Source: DATEHQ01 sp035279525
Lineage (GTDB): Bacteria > Chloroflexota > Dormibacteria > Dormibacterales > Dormibacteraceae
Reading direction: 5' to 3'
Length of the DNA: 15,007 nucleotides
NCBI GenBank assembly: GCA_035279525.1
Contig: DATEHQ010000066.1
Span: 1 to 15,007, forward strand
Below, one piece after another: positions 6,155 through 13,824 of this stretch. Position numbers and translations under genes: made by a program. A model generated the notes under the pieces. That model ran no database searches, had not been told where the DNA came from, and was given only the letters and a program-made list of their open reading frames with translations. Positions within the stretch are counted from its first letter, which is position 1. Each line of letters begins with the position of its first letter.

Positions 6155-7645
6155 ATGCTCGAACGTGAGGTAAAGCTCGGGGCCGGTCCGGCGTTCCACC
6201 TGCCTGATCTGAACGGCGTCATAGACGGCGCTGCAGTGACCCCGCCCGAGGCGGTCCGCCTCGAAACCGTGTACTTCGACACGCCCGACCTGCGCCTGGC
6301 CCGATGGGGGGTATCGCTGCGGCACCGCGCCGGCGAAGGCTGGACGCTGAAGCTCCCCGGCTCGCTGGCGGGGGCGATGCTCCAGCGCGACGAGCTGACG
6401 TTCCAGGGCGGCTCGAAGAAGCCGCCGGAGGCGGCGCTCGCCGTGGTGCGGGCATACGTGCGCAAGGCCGAATTGCTGCCGGTGGCGCGCCTCTCGACCC
6501 TGCGCCGGCGTGTCCGACTGGTCGATGCGTCGGGCACGCGGCTGGCCGAGGTCGTCGACGACGAAGTCTCGGTCCGCGACGGCAGACGGGTTGCCGCGCG
6601 TTTCCGCGAGATCGAGGTCGAGGTGCCGGCGGCCAACGGCGACGGGGGCGACGGGATCGTCACGCCACTCGTCGGCCGGCTGCGAGGCGCCGGAGCGGGC
6701 GCGCCCGATCCCACCCCCAAGCACATCCGGGCGCTGGGGCCGCGCGCCATGGAGCCGCCCGAGGTCGCCGCCGAGGCGATCGCGCCTGCCGCGCCCGCCA
6801 AGGAGGTCATCCGCCATGTGCTCGCCGGGTCCGTGGCAGCGCTGCTCCACAACGACCCGCTCGTGCGGACGAGCGCCGATCCCGAGGCGGTGCACCAGGC
6901 GCGCGTCGCCACCCGCAAGCTGCGCTCGAACCTGCGCACGTTCGGTCCGCTGCTCGACGTCGAGTGGACGGAGCCGCTGCGGGCGGAGCTGGGCTGGCTG
7001 GCCATGGGACTTGGCGCGGTGCGCGACCGTGAGGTCCTGCTCGAGCGCCTCCGGGAGCGCGCGAAATCGTTACCGTCGGCCGACCAGCGCTCCGCCGCCA
7101 CCCTCCTGCAGCTCCTGGAGAAGGAGATCGAATCGGCGCGCAAGAAGCTGCTGACCGACATCGACTCGACACGCTATGTCGATCTGCTGGAGCGGCTGGT
7201 GGCCGCGTCGCACACGCCCGCCACCACACCCGAGGCTGACCAGCCGGCGACCGCGGTGCTGCCCGCCCTGGCCACCAGCCCGTGGCGGCGTCTGCGCTCG
7301 GCGGTCCGGCACCTTCCCGAGCCTCCTTCGGATCCAGAGCTGCACCAGGTCCGCATCCTCGCCAAGCGCGCGCGCTACGCGGCCGAGGCGGTCGCTCCCG
7401 TCGTCGGCGGTGCAGCTGAGGCTTTCGCGCGTGCCGCGGCCAAGCTCCAGACGGTGCTCGGAGAGCACCAGGACAGCGTGACCGCCCAGGCGTGGCTGAG
7501 GGGCGCACCGGCAAGCGGCCGCCGCGCTTTCGTCGCTGGAGAGCTGATCGCGCTGGAGCACATCGCTGCCCAGAAGGCGCGCGCCCAGTGGCCGAAGGTC
7601 TGGACGTCGCTCGATCGCAAGCGGCTGCGCGGCTGGATGCCGTAG
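6155..7645 (+). CDS. CYTH-CHAD domain protein
   Basis: The protein has 496 residues in two domains. The N-terminal CYTH (triphosphate tunnel) domain spans about 1-195: ExExK signature EREVK at 3-7, then YFDTPDLRLARWGVSLRHR (40-58), WTLKLPG (63-69), a basic strand RRRVRL (117-122), AEVVDDEV and FREIEVEV (150-157). These charged strands look intact, so phosphohydrolase activity on triphosphate or polyphosphate is possible. The C-terminal CHAD domain (about 215-490) has its two conserved histidine helices, VHQARVATRKLR (246-257) and LHQVRILAKRAR (396-407). CHAD proteins bind polyphosphate and often associate with its granules, and they commonly neighbour ppk. The frame is open 396 bases further upstream inside ppk1, but ATG 6155 is chosen because the ExExK signature lies right at its start and it is 5 bases after the ppk1 stop. 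No ribosome binding site is seen, so reinitiation is likely. Confidence 0.93.
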   Translation: MLEREVKLGAGPAFHLPDLNGVIDGAAVTPPEAVRLETVYFDTPDLRLARWGVSLRHRAGEGWTLKLPGSLAGAMLQRDELTFQGGSKKPPEAALAVVRAYVRKAELLPVARLSTLRRRVRLVDASGTRLAEVVDDEVSVRDGRRVAARFREIEVEVPAANGDGGDGIVTPLVGRLRGAGAGAPDPTPKHIRALGPRAMEPPEVAAEAIAPAAPAKEVIRHVLAGSVAALLHNDPLVRTSADPEAVHQARVATRKLRSNLRTFGPLLDVEWTEPLRAELGWLAMGLGAVRDREVLLERLRERAKSLPSADQRSAATLLQLLEKEIESARKKLLTDIDSTRYVDLLERLVAASHTPATTPEADQPATAVLPALATSPWRRLRSAVRHLPEPPSDPELHQVRILAKRARYAAEAVAPVVGGAAEAFARAAAKLQTVLGEHQDSVTAQAWLRGAPASGRRAFVAGELIALEHIAAQKARAQWPKVWTSLDRKRLRGWMP

Positions 7646-7655
7646 CTTCGACCTG

Positions 7656-8129
7656 TTGGGCACGTTTTACGTCGTCCGCCACGCCAAGGCGGGCAGCCGC
7701 GGCCACTGGACAGGCGACGATCGCCTGAGGCCGTTGAGCAAGAAGGGCTTGAAGCAGGCGCAGGCCCTGGTCGACGTGCTGAAGCCGTTCCCGATCGCGT
7801 CGATCGCCTCGAGCCCCTTCCTGCGCTGCGTTCAGACGGCGGAGCCCCTGGGCAAGGCGCATGGGATCGAGGTTCAGCAGTCGGAGTCGCTCGCCGAGGG
7901 TCATGGGCTAGAAGGGGCGATGCGTTTCATGGGCGACCCCAAGCTCGACCACGCGGTGCTCAGCACTCATGGGGACATCGTGTGGGAGCTCGTCGAGGAG
8001 CTGGTCAAGCGTCACGTGATCAAGCCAGGGGATGGCGGGTTCGAGAAGGGTTCGACGTGGGTGGTCGTCATCGAGAGCGGCTCCCCGGTGCGAGCACGCT
8101 ACCTCCCCGCCCCCAGCCTTTCAGCGTGA
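7656..8129 (+). CDS. SixA-like histidine phosphatase
   Basis: This 157-residue member of the histidine phosphatase (RHG) superfamily is the size of SixA phosphohistidine phosphatases. The catalytic motif is RHA at 8-10 (His9 is the phosphate acceptor), with Arg57 in SSPFLRCVQTAE, an acidic residue near Glu81, and second His105 in STHGD. Members remove phosphate from phosphohistidine proteins or small phosphoesters; the true substrate is unknown here. The start is TTG 7656, ten bases after the previous stop. No ATG or GTG fits before the conserved first strand (TFYVVRHA), and no Shine-Dalgarno sequence is seen. Its TGA overlaps the GTG of hutH (GTGA), which couples it to the histidine genes. 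Along with ppk1 and the CHAD protein it forms a common polyphosphate neighbourhood. Confidence 0.9.
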   Translation: MGTFYVVRHAKAGSRGHWTGDDRLRPLSKKGLKQAQALVDVLKPFPIASIASSPFLRCVQTAEPLGKAHGIEVQQSESLAEGHGLEGAMRFMGDPKLDHAVLSTHGDIVWELVEELVKRHVIKPGDGGFEKGSTWVVVIESGSPVRARYLPAPSLSA

Positions 8130-9658
8130 CGGTCACGCTGCGCGGGCCAGGCCTGACGGAGGCCCAGGTCGTGTCAGTGGCGCGTGAGGGAGAGAAGGTC
8201 GCGCTGGCGGCGGGAGCGCGCACCCGCATGGAGAAGAGTCGCGCGCGGGTCGAGAAGGCGGCCCAGTCCCGCGAGCCCGTGTACGGCGTCTCGACCGGCT
8301 TCGGTGCGCTTGCCTCGACGCGAATCGCGCCGCTGCGGCAGCCCGAGCTGCAGCTCGCGCTGCTTCGTTCGCACGCGGCCGGCATGGGACCACCGGTCGA
8401 CGCCGAGGTCGTGAGAGCGACGATGCTGCTGCGAGCGCGCACGCTGTCGATGGGCCTTTCCGGAACCAGGCCGGTGGTCGCGGAGGCGCTGATCGCGATG
8501 CTCAACGCCGGCATCACACCGGTCGTGCCCCGGTACGGCTCTGTCGGATGCAGCGGAGACCTCGCCCCGCTCGCGCACATCGGCCTCGCCCTGGTCGGCG
8601 AGGCGGAGGTGTTCGACGAGAGAGGCGAGCGAAGGCCCGCCGCCCAGGCCCTGAAGGCCGCCCGGCTGAAACCGCTGAAGCTCGAGACCAAGGAAGGTCT
8701 CGCCCTGATCAACGGCACCGACGGGATGCTCGGCATGCTCGCGCTGGCGTGCACGGACGCCGAGCTGCTCTTCCGCACAGCCGACGTCACGGCCGCCATG
8801 TCCGCGGAGGCGCTGCTGGGCACCGACCGCACCTTTCAGGCGCGCCTGCACGAGATCCGGCCCCATCCGGGCCAGGTGGCGAGCGCCGCCAACCTGGTGA
8901 GGCTGATGCGCGACTCGCAGATCGTCGCCTCCCACAGGCACTCGCAGCATGCCGTGCAGGACTCGTACTCGGTGCGCTGCAGCCCGCAGGTCGCCGGCGC
9001 GGCCCGCGACACGCTCGACTTCGCGCGGCGCATCGAAGCAGTGGAGCTTGCGTCGGCGGTCGACAACCCTGTGGTGCTCGAAAATGGCGACGTCGAGTCG
9101 ACGGGCAACTTCCACGGTGAGCCCATCGCGTTCGCGGCGGACTTTCTCGCCATCGCGGCTCACGAGGTCGGCGCGATTGCGGAACGGAGGGTCGACCGGC
9201 TGCTCGACCCGCATCGCTCAGCCGGTCTGCCGCCCTTCCTGGCGGACGAACCTGGGGTCAACTCCGGGCTCATGGTCGCGCAGTACACGGCGGCCGCGCT
9301 GGTGGCCGAGAACCGCCGCCTCGCGGCTCCGGCGAGCGTCGATTCGATTCCGACCTCAGGCATGCAGGAGGACCACGTGTCGATGGGCTGGGGCGCTGCC
9401 CTGAAGTTGCGTTCCGTCCTCGACAACCTGAGCCGCATCCTGGCCGTGGAGCTCATCTCCTCGGCGCGTGCACAGGACCTGCGCCGTCCGTTGGAACCGT
9501 CGCCGGCGACGCTTGCCGTGCGCAACCTGGTGCGCAAGAAGGTGAGCGGTGTGGGGCCCGACCGCGTGCTGGCGCCCGAGCTGGCGGCGGTCGAAGCGCT
9601 CATCAGCAGCGGGGCGGTGCTCGAAGCGGCCGAGCTGGTCACCGGCCGGCTCCAGTGA
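8126..9658 (+). CDS. hutH: Histidine ammonia-lyase
   Basis: Converts L-histidine to urocanate plus ammonia, the first step of histidine degradation. It has 510 residues, the standard length. Active-site positions line up with the classic enzyme: Tyr53 (VYGVSTGFG), His83 (RSHAAGMG), Asn196 (INGTDG), Tyr281 and Arg284 (YSVRCSPQ), Phe329 (NFHGEP) and Glu415 (MQEDHVSMG). The self-made MIO cofactor normally comes from Ala-Ser-Gly at 142-144; here the triplet is Cys142-Ser143-Gly144 in GSVGCSGDLAPLAH. Ser and Gly, which drive cyclisation, are kept, so activity is expected. GTG 8126 overlaps the upstream stop as GTGA; the frame remains open upstream to 7982, but that part is a shadow of the phosphatase. 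The next gene starts in this gene's stop codon. No separate promoter is evident. Confidence 0.97.
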   Translation: MTVTLRGPGLTEAQVVSVAREGEKVALAAGARTRMEKSRARVEKAAQSREPVYGVSTGFGALASTRIAPLRQPELQLALLRSHAAGMGPPVDAEVVRATMLLRARTLSMGLSGTRPVVAEALIAMLNAGITPVVPRYGSVGCSGDLAPLAHIGLALVGEAEVFDERGERRPAAQALKAARLKPLKLETKEGLALINGTDGMLGMLALACTDAELLFRTADVTAAMSAEALLGTDRTFQARLHEIRPHPGQVASAANLVRLMRDSQIVASHRHSQHAVQDSYSVRCSPQVAGAARDTLDFARRIEAVELASAVDNPVVLENGDVESTGNFHGEPIAFAADFLAIAAHEVGAIAERRVDRLLDPHRSAGLPPFLADEPGVNSGLMVAQYTAAALVAENRRLAAPASVDSIPTSGMQEDHVSMGWGAALKLRSVLDNLSRILAVELISSARAQDLRRPLEPSPATLAVRNLVRKKVSGVGPDRVLAPELAAVEALISSGAVLEAAELVTGRLQ

Positions 9659-11301
9659 CCCGGGTCGTGCGCGCTCCGCGCGGCTCGGACATCAGCTGCG
9701 TCGGGTGGCCCCAGGAGGCCGCCATGCGCATGCTGATGAACAACCTCGACCCCGACGTGGCCGAGCGTCCGGAGGATCTCGTCGTCTACGGGGGCACCGG
9801 CCGGGCGGCGCGCTCATGGGAGGCGTTCGACGCGATCGTCCGCGAGTTGAAGCGTCTGCGCGGCGACCAGACGCTGCTGGTGCAGTCAGGCAAGCCCGTC
9901 GGCGTGTTCGAGACGCATGAGTGGGCGCCCCGCGTGTTGATCTCGAACTCGATGCTCGTCCCCGAGTGGGCGACGTGGGAGGAGTTTCGCCGCCTCGAGG
10001 CGCTCGGGCTGACGATGTACGGCCAGATGACGGCGGGCTCGTGGATCTACATCGGCTCGCAGGGCATCCTCCAGGGCACCTACGAAACCTTCGCCGCCAT
10101 CGCTCGCAAGCGATTCGGCGGCTCGCTGGCCGGAACCGTGACGGTAACAGCCGGCCTCGGCGGCATGGGCGGTGCACAGCCACTGGCCGTGACGCTGAAC
10201 GGTGGTGTCGCCGTCTGCATCGAGGTCGACCCGGCGCGAATCGAACGGCGCATCGAGCATGGGTACCTGGATGTTCGCGCGAGCGACCTCGAGAACGCGG
10301 TGCGGATGGCGATCGACGCGAAGCGGAAAAAGCGTGCGCTCTCCATCGGCGTCCTGGGCAACGCGGCCGACATGCTCCCGGAGCTGGCCAGGAGCGGATT
10401 CGAGGCCGACGTGGTGACCGATCAAACGTCCGCGCACGATCCGCTCAGCTACATCCCGGCCGGTTTGAGTCCTGACGATGCGCAGGAGCTTCGCCTCGAT
10501 GACCCTGTCGCGTACACCAAGCGCGCGCGAGAGAGCATGGCGCGGCACGTCGACGCGATGGTCGATTATCTCGACCGCGGCTCAGAGGTCTTCGACTACG
10601 GCAACAGCCTGCGGGCCGAGGCGCGCCTTGGTGGAAGCGCGCGAGCTTTCGATTTCCCAGGCTTCGTGCCCGCCTACATCAGGCCGCTGTTCTGCGAGGG
10701 CAAGGGTCCGTTCCGCTGGGTGGCGCTGTCCGGCGATGCGGCGGACATCGAGGCGACCGACAGGGCGATCGTCGAAGAGTTCTCCGACGATCCGGCGCTG
10801 GTGCGCTGGATCAAAGCGGCTCAGGAGCACGTGCACTTCGAGGGCCTTCCGGCGAGGATCTGCTGGCTGGGCTACGGAGAGCGCGCTCGCGCGGGCCTCC
10901 GCTTCAACGAGCTCGTCCGGACCGGCGCGGTCAAGGCGCCAATCGTGATCGGCCGCGACCACCTCGACTCGGGGTCGGTCGCGTCGCCCTATCGCGAGAC
11001 CGAATCGATGCTGGACGGTTCGGACGCGATCGCCGACTGGCCGATCCTCAACGCGCTGCTGAACACCTCGAGCGGCGCGGCCTGGGTCAGCGTGCATCAC
11101 GGTGGCGGAGTCGGGATCGGCCGCTCGATCCACGCGGGGATGGTGGCCGTCGCGGACGGCACAGAGGCCGCGGCCCGCAAGCTCGAGCGGGTGCTGACCA
11201 ACGACCCGGGCACCGGGGTGGCGCGGCACGCCGACGCCGGCTACGAGCGCGCGCTCGACGTGGCGCGCGAACGGGGCGTTCGCATTCCGATGAAGGAATG
11301 A
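9655..11301 (+). CDS. hutU: Urocanate hydratase (urocanase)
   Basis: Converts urocanate to imidazolone propionate using tightly bound NAD+ as electrophile. It has 548 residues, close to the family's usual 555. The NAD-binding stretch TAGLGGMGGAQP lies at 165-176. Further urocanase signatures are DQTSAHDPLSYIP (256-268), FDYGNSLR (313-320), the essential Cys403 in RICWLGYGER, GRDHLDSGSVASPYRETE (433-450), and VSVHHGGGVGIGRS near 478-491. The protein is cytosolic. GTG 9655 overlaps the hutH stop as GTGA, and the next gene overlaps its stop as ATGA. The N-terminus is slightly longer than a minimal urocanase start, but MRMLMNNLDPDVAERP (24-39) aligns with the conserved opening, so the overlap start is plausible and preferred. 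Confidence 0.97.
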   Translation: MTRVVRAPRGSDISCVGWPQEAAMRMLMNNLDPDVAERPEDLVVYGGTGRAARSWEAFDAIVRELKRLRGDQTLLVQSGKPVGVFETHEWAPRVLISNSMLVPEWATWEEFRRLEALGLTMYGQMTAGSWIYIGSQGILQGTYETFAAIARKRFGGSLAGTVTVTAGLGGMGGAQPLAVTLNGGVAVCIEVDPARIERRIEHGYLDVRASDLENAVRMAIDAKRKKRALSIGVLGNAADMLPELARSGFEADVVTDQTSAHDPLSYIPAGLSPDDAQELRLDDPVAYTKRARESMARHVDAMVDYLDRGSEVFDYGNSLRAEARLGGSARAFDFPGFVPAYIRPLFCEGKGPFRWVALSGDAADIEATDRAIVEEFSDDPALVRWIKAAQEHVHFEGLPARICWLGYGERARAGLRFNELVRTGAVKAPIVIGRDHLDSGSVASPYRETESMLDGSDAIADWPILNALLNTSSGAAWVSVHHGGGVGIGRSIHAGMVAVADGTEAAARKLERVLTNDPGTGVARHADAGYERALDVARERGVRIPMKE

Positions 11302-12527
11302 ACGGGAGCGGCATGTGGCATGCCGACCAGGCGTGGCTCGGCCATCACGCGGAGAACGTGCTCATCGAGGTCGACGAGGGCCGCATCACGGCCGTCACCG
11401 AAGGGGTGCCGCCACGGCCCGATGCGACCACGCTCAAGGGTTGGACCTTGCCCGGTTTGGCAAACGTGCACAGCCATGCCTTTCAGAGACTGCTCCGCGG
11501 TGAGGTCGAGTCGGGTGCGGGCGACTTCTGGCGCTGGCGCCGGCGCATGTATGAGTACACGGACTGGGACCCGGCCGATTATTTCGAGCACGCGCGCCGC
11601 GTGTTCCGCGAGATGCTCATGTCGGGCATCACGGCGGTGGGCGAATTTCACTACCTGCACGCGCGCGGCAACGAGCTCGGCGCAGCGCTGATCGCAGCGG
11701 CCGTGGAGGAGGGCATCCGCATCACGCTCATCGACGCCTGCTACCTTCGCGGCGGCCTCGACGGTCGGGTGCTCGATGAGCGCCAGCGGTCGTTCTCCGA
11801 CGCCGACGCGGACGCGTGGGCGCGGCGCGTTGACGAGCTCGAGGATGCGGATGGCGTGCGGATCGCGGCCGCGATTCACAGCGTGCGTGCGGTGGACCCC
11901 GGGTCGATGCGAGTCGTCGCGGCGTACGCGCGCCGGCGGGGCATGCCGCTGCACATGCATCTGTGCGAGCAGCCGGCCGAGGTCGAGGAGTGCATGGCCG
12001 TGGAGGGCTGCACGCCGGTCGAGCTGCTGGAGCGGGAGGGCATCCTGGGGCCGGACCTGACCACGGTTCACACGATCCACGTCAACGGTTTTGACCTCTC
12101 GCTGCTGGGCGCCGCACGCGCCGGTGTGTGCGCGTGCCCCACCACCGAGCGCGACCTGGGCGACCGGGTCGGTCCTCTGCAGGAGCTGGCGGCGGCGGGG
12201 TGTCCGCTCAGCGCAGGGAGCGATTCGAACGCGGCGATCGACCTGCTTGAGGAGGCGCGGGGCATCGAGCTCGACCAGCGCCGCGCGACAGGGCGCCGGG
12301 TCCTTCATCAGCCGGATGCGCTGCTCGAAGCGATCACCGTCAACGGCATGCGGGCGCTGGGGTGGGACGGCGGTGAGCTGAGACCGGGCGCCCTCGCCGA
12401 CTTCGTCACGTTCGATCGTCCGGAGCTCGAGCGAAGGCGGCTGACCTCGGACCAGGTCGTCTTCGCCCTCTCGGGCCGCGACGTGACGAACGTGGTCGTC
12501 GGCGGCGACACGGTGGTGTCGAATTGA
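11298..12527 (+). CDS. hutF: Formimidoylglutamate deiminase
   Basis: An amidohydrolase-superfamily enzyme of 409 residues that hydrolyses N-formimidoyl-L-glutamate to N-formyl-L-glutamate and ammonia. This marks the five-step histidine route instead of direct formamide release. Metal and catalytic residues are visible: His58 and His60 (NVHSHAFQR), His219/His221 and Glu224 (HMHLCEQP), His261 (HTIHV), and Asp309 (AGSDSNAA). The aromatic and arginine-rich stretch FWRWRRRMYEY (77-87) and the HSVRAVD motif (194-200) are characteristic of HutF and separate it from guanine deaminase and HutI. ATG 11298 overlaps the hutU stop (ATGA); a second ATG five codons later is possible. It lies between hutU and hutI, although it acts after HutI. 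The following step, HutG, is absent from the window. Confidence 0.95.
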   Translation: MNGSGMWHADQAWLGHHAENVLIEVDEGRITAVTEGVPPRPDATTLKGWTLPGLANVHSHAFQRLLRGEVESGAGDFWRWRRRMYEYTDWDPADYFEHARRVFREMLMSGITAVGEFHYLHARGNELGAALIAAAVEEGIRITLIDACYLRGGLDGRVLDERQRSFSDADADAWARRVDELEDADGVRIAAAIHSVRAVDPGSMRVVAAYARRRGMPLHMHLCEQPAEVEECMAVEGCTPVELLEREGILGPDLTTVHTIHVNGFDLSLLGAARAGVCACPTTERDLGDRVGPLQELAAAGCPLSAGSDSNAAIDLLEEARGIELDQRRATGRRVLHQPDALLEAITVNGMRALGWDGGELRPGALADFVTFDRPELERRRLTSDQVVFALSGRDVTNVVVGGDTVVSN

Positions 12528-13717
12528 GGCGGCTGCGCAACATCGGGCGGCTCTTCACCGGCACGCCCGCAGGAGTGATCCAGGCCGCCTCGGTCATCTG
12601 CGACGGCGAGTTGATCGCGTGGTGCGGCAAGCAGGGCGACGAGCCACGCGAGCTGATGGAGTCGGTCACCAACGAGGACGACTGCGCCGGTGGGTTGGTC
12701 ACCGCCGGCTTGATCGACGCGCACACACACCCCGTGTACGCGGGTGACCGCATGGCGGAGGTTGCGATGCGCACAGCCGGCGCCAGCTATTTGGAACTGG
12801 CGAAAGCCGGAGGCGGAATCCGCTCCACCGTCAAGGCCACCCGCGCCGAGCCGCTGAGCGCGCTCGAGCAATCCACGGCACACAGGCTGTGGCGATGGCT
12901 GGAGGGTGGCGCCACCACGGTGGAGGCGAAGACGGGTTACCACCTCGAGAAGGAAGGCGAGCTCGCCGCGACGCGCATGCTGGCGCGCCTCGGTCAGCGC
13001 AAGGACCTGCCCCGCATCGACGTCACGTTCCTGGCTGCGCACGCCGTGCCGCCAGACCGCTGGGCGCGGGCCGGCGCTTACGTGAAGCAGGTCGCGCAGT
13101 GGTGCGTCGACGCCCACGCCGCGGGTGCGCGTTTCTGCGACGTGTTCTGCGATCGCGGTTACTTCACTGTCGCGCAGTCGCGCGTTGTGCTCGAGGCGGC
13201 GATCGAGGCCAGGCTGATTCCGCGCCTCCATGCGGACGAGCTGGCGCGCACCGGAGGCTGCCGGCTTGCGGCGGAGCTGCACGCGGTGTCTGCGGATCAT
13301 CTCCTGCGCGCGAACCGGAGCGACGCGGTGATGCTCGCCCGCGCAGGCGTCGTGGCCACGCTCGCGCCCGGCACTGCGCTCTCGATCGGCCGCCTGCCTC
13401 CGGTCAAAGAACTCCTGGACGCGGGTGCTGTGATCGCGCTCGGCACAGACCACAACCCCGGGACGAGCGGGATCACGAGCATGAGCCTGGTCGTCGCGCT
13501 TGCGGTCGGGGTGTTCAAACTCTCCGCGGAGCGAGCCCTTCTTGCGGCGACTGCGGGCGGCGCTCATTCGCTTTCGCGTTCAGATCGGGGGGTGGTGGCG
13601 GCTCACAAGCTGGCCGACCTCGTGCTGTGGGAGGCAGACCACGAAGGGGCCTTCGCATGGGCGTACGGGCTCAAACCCCGGATCGTATGGCGCGGTTCGT
13701 CGCAAGTTTTTGCTTGA
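12524..13717 (+). CDS. hutI: Imidazolonepropionase
   Basis: Opens the ring of imidazolone-5-propionate to give N-formimidoyl-L-glutamate, the third step of histidine degradation and the substrate supply for HutF. It has 397 residues, close to the family norm of about 405. Visible motifs are DAHTHPVYAGDR (65-76, metal His67 and His69), KTGYH (136-140), LHADEL with His236, ELHAVSADH (251-259), and GTDHNPGTSG with metal Asp309. In the last motif His follows the Asp where I recall Phe or another residue as usual. The start is TTG 12524 overlapping the hutF stop (TTGA); it gives a natural N-terminus, and it continues the overlap pattern of the upstream genes. No terminator hairpin follows. The next promoter starts only 7 bases after the stop, so some read-through into the membrane protein gene is possible. 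Confidence 0.96.
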   Translation: MRRLRNIGRLFTGTPAGVIQAASVICDGELIAWCGKQGDEPRELMESVTNEDDCAGGLVTAGLIDAHTHPVYAGDRMAEVAMRTAGASYLELAKAGGGIRSTVKATRAEPLSALEQSTAHRLWRWLEGGATTVEAKTGYHLEKEGELAATRMLARLGQRKDLPRIDVTFLAAHAVPPDRWARAGAYVKQVAQWCVDAHAAGARFCDVFCDRGYFTVAQSRVVLEAAIEARLIPRLHADELARTGGCRLAAELHAVSADHLLRANRSDAVMLARAGVVATLAPGTALSIGRLPPVKELLDAGAVIALGTDHNPGTSGITSMSLVVALAVGVFKLSAERALLAATAGGAHSLSRSDRGVVAAHKLADLVLWEADHEGAFAWAYGLKPRIVWRGSSQVFA

Positions 13718-13724
13718 AATAGTG

Positions 13725-13753
13725 TTGCTAAACCCGTGCAATCCGCCTATAAG
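13725..13753 (+). promoter_or_regulatory. Promoter of the four-helix membrane protein gene
   Basis: TTGCTA (13725-13730), a 17-base spacer and TATAAG (13748-13753) form the best -35/-10 pair in the window (4 of 6 and 5 of 6 matches to the housekeeping consensus). The site lies just after hutI and gives a leader of about 65 bases before the GTG at 13825. Confidence 0.65.
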
Positions 13754-13759
13754 TTGCAC
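13736..13759 (+). promoter_or_regulatory. Inverted repeat flanking the -10 box, candidate operator
   Basis: GTGCAA (13736-13741) and TTGCAC (13754-13759) are perfect 6-base inverted arms separated by 12 bases that contain the TATAAG box. A dimeric repressor bound here would block the promoter directly. The arms and position are seen; the regulator is unknown. Confidence 0.4.
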
Positions 13760-13824
13760 TTGAACGGCCGCCCCGTCATCAAGCAATCTCTAACCCAGCG
13801 GTCGAATATGGAGGAAGGCAAGTA

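Noticed and set aside
7643..7648. TAGCTT as a leaderless promoter for the phosphatase
   Set aside because: Fits TANNNT with 7 bases to the TTG but is largely the previous stop codon; too weak to claim.
7982..8125. Longer hutH start inside the phosphatase gene
   Set aside because: The extra residues are a shadow of the phosphatase, while GTG 8126 gives the standard 510-residue HutH with active-site numbers matching the family.
8174..9214. 346-codon minus-strand open frame inside hutH
   Set aside because: Opposite the HutH active-site region; no recognisable domain.
12308..13567. 419-codon minus-strand open frame across hutF and hutI
   Set aside because: Spans two well-supported genes and shows only Arg/Gln-rich composition.
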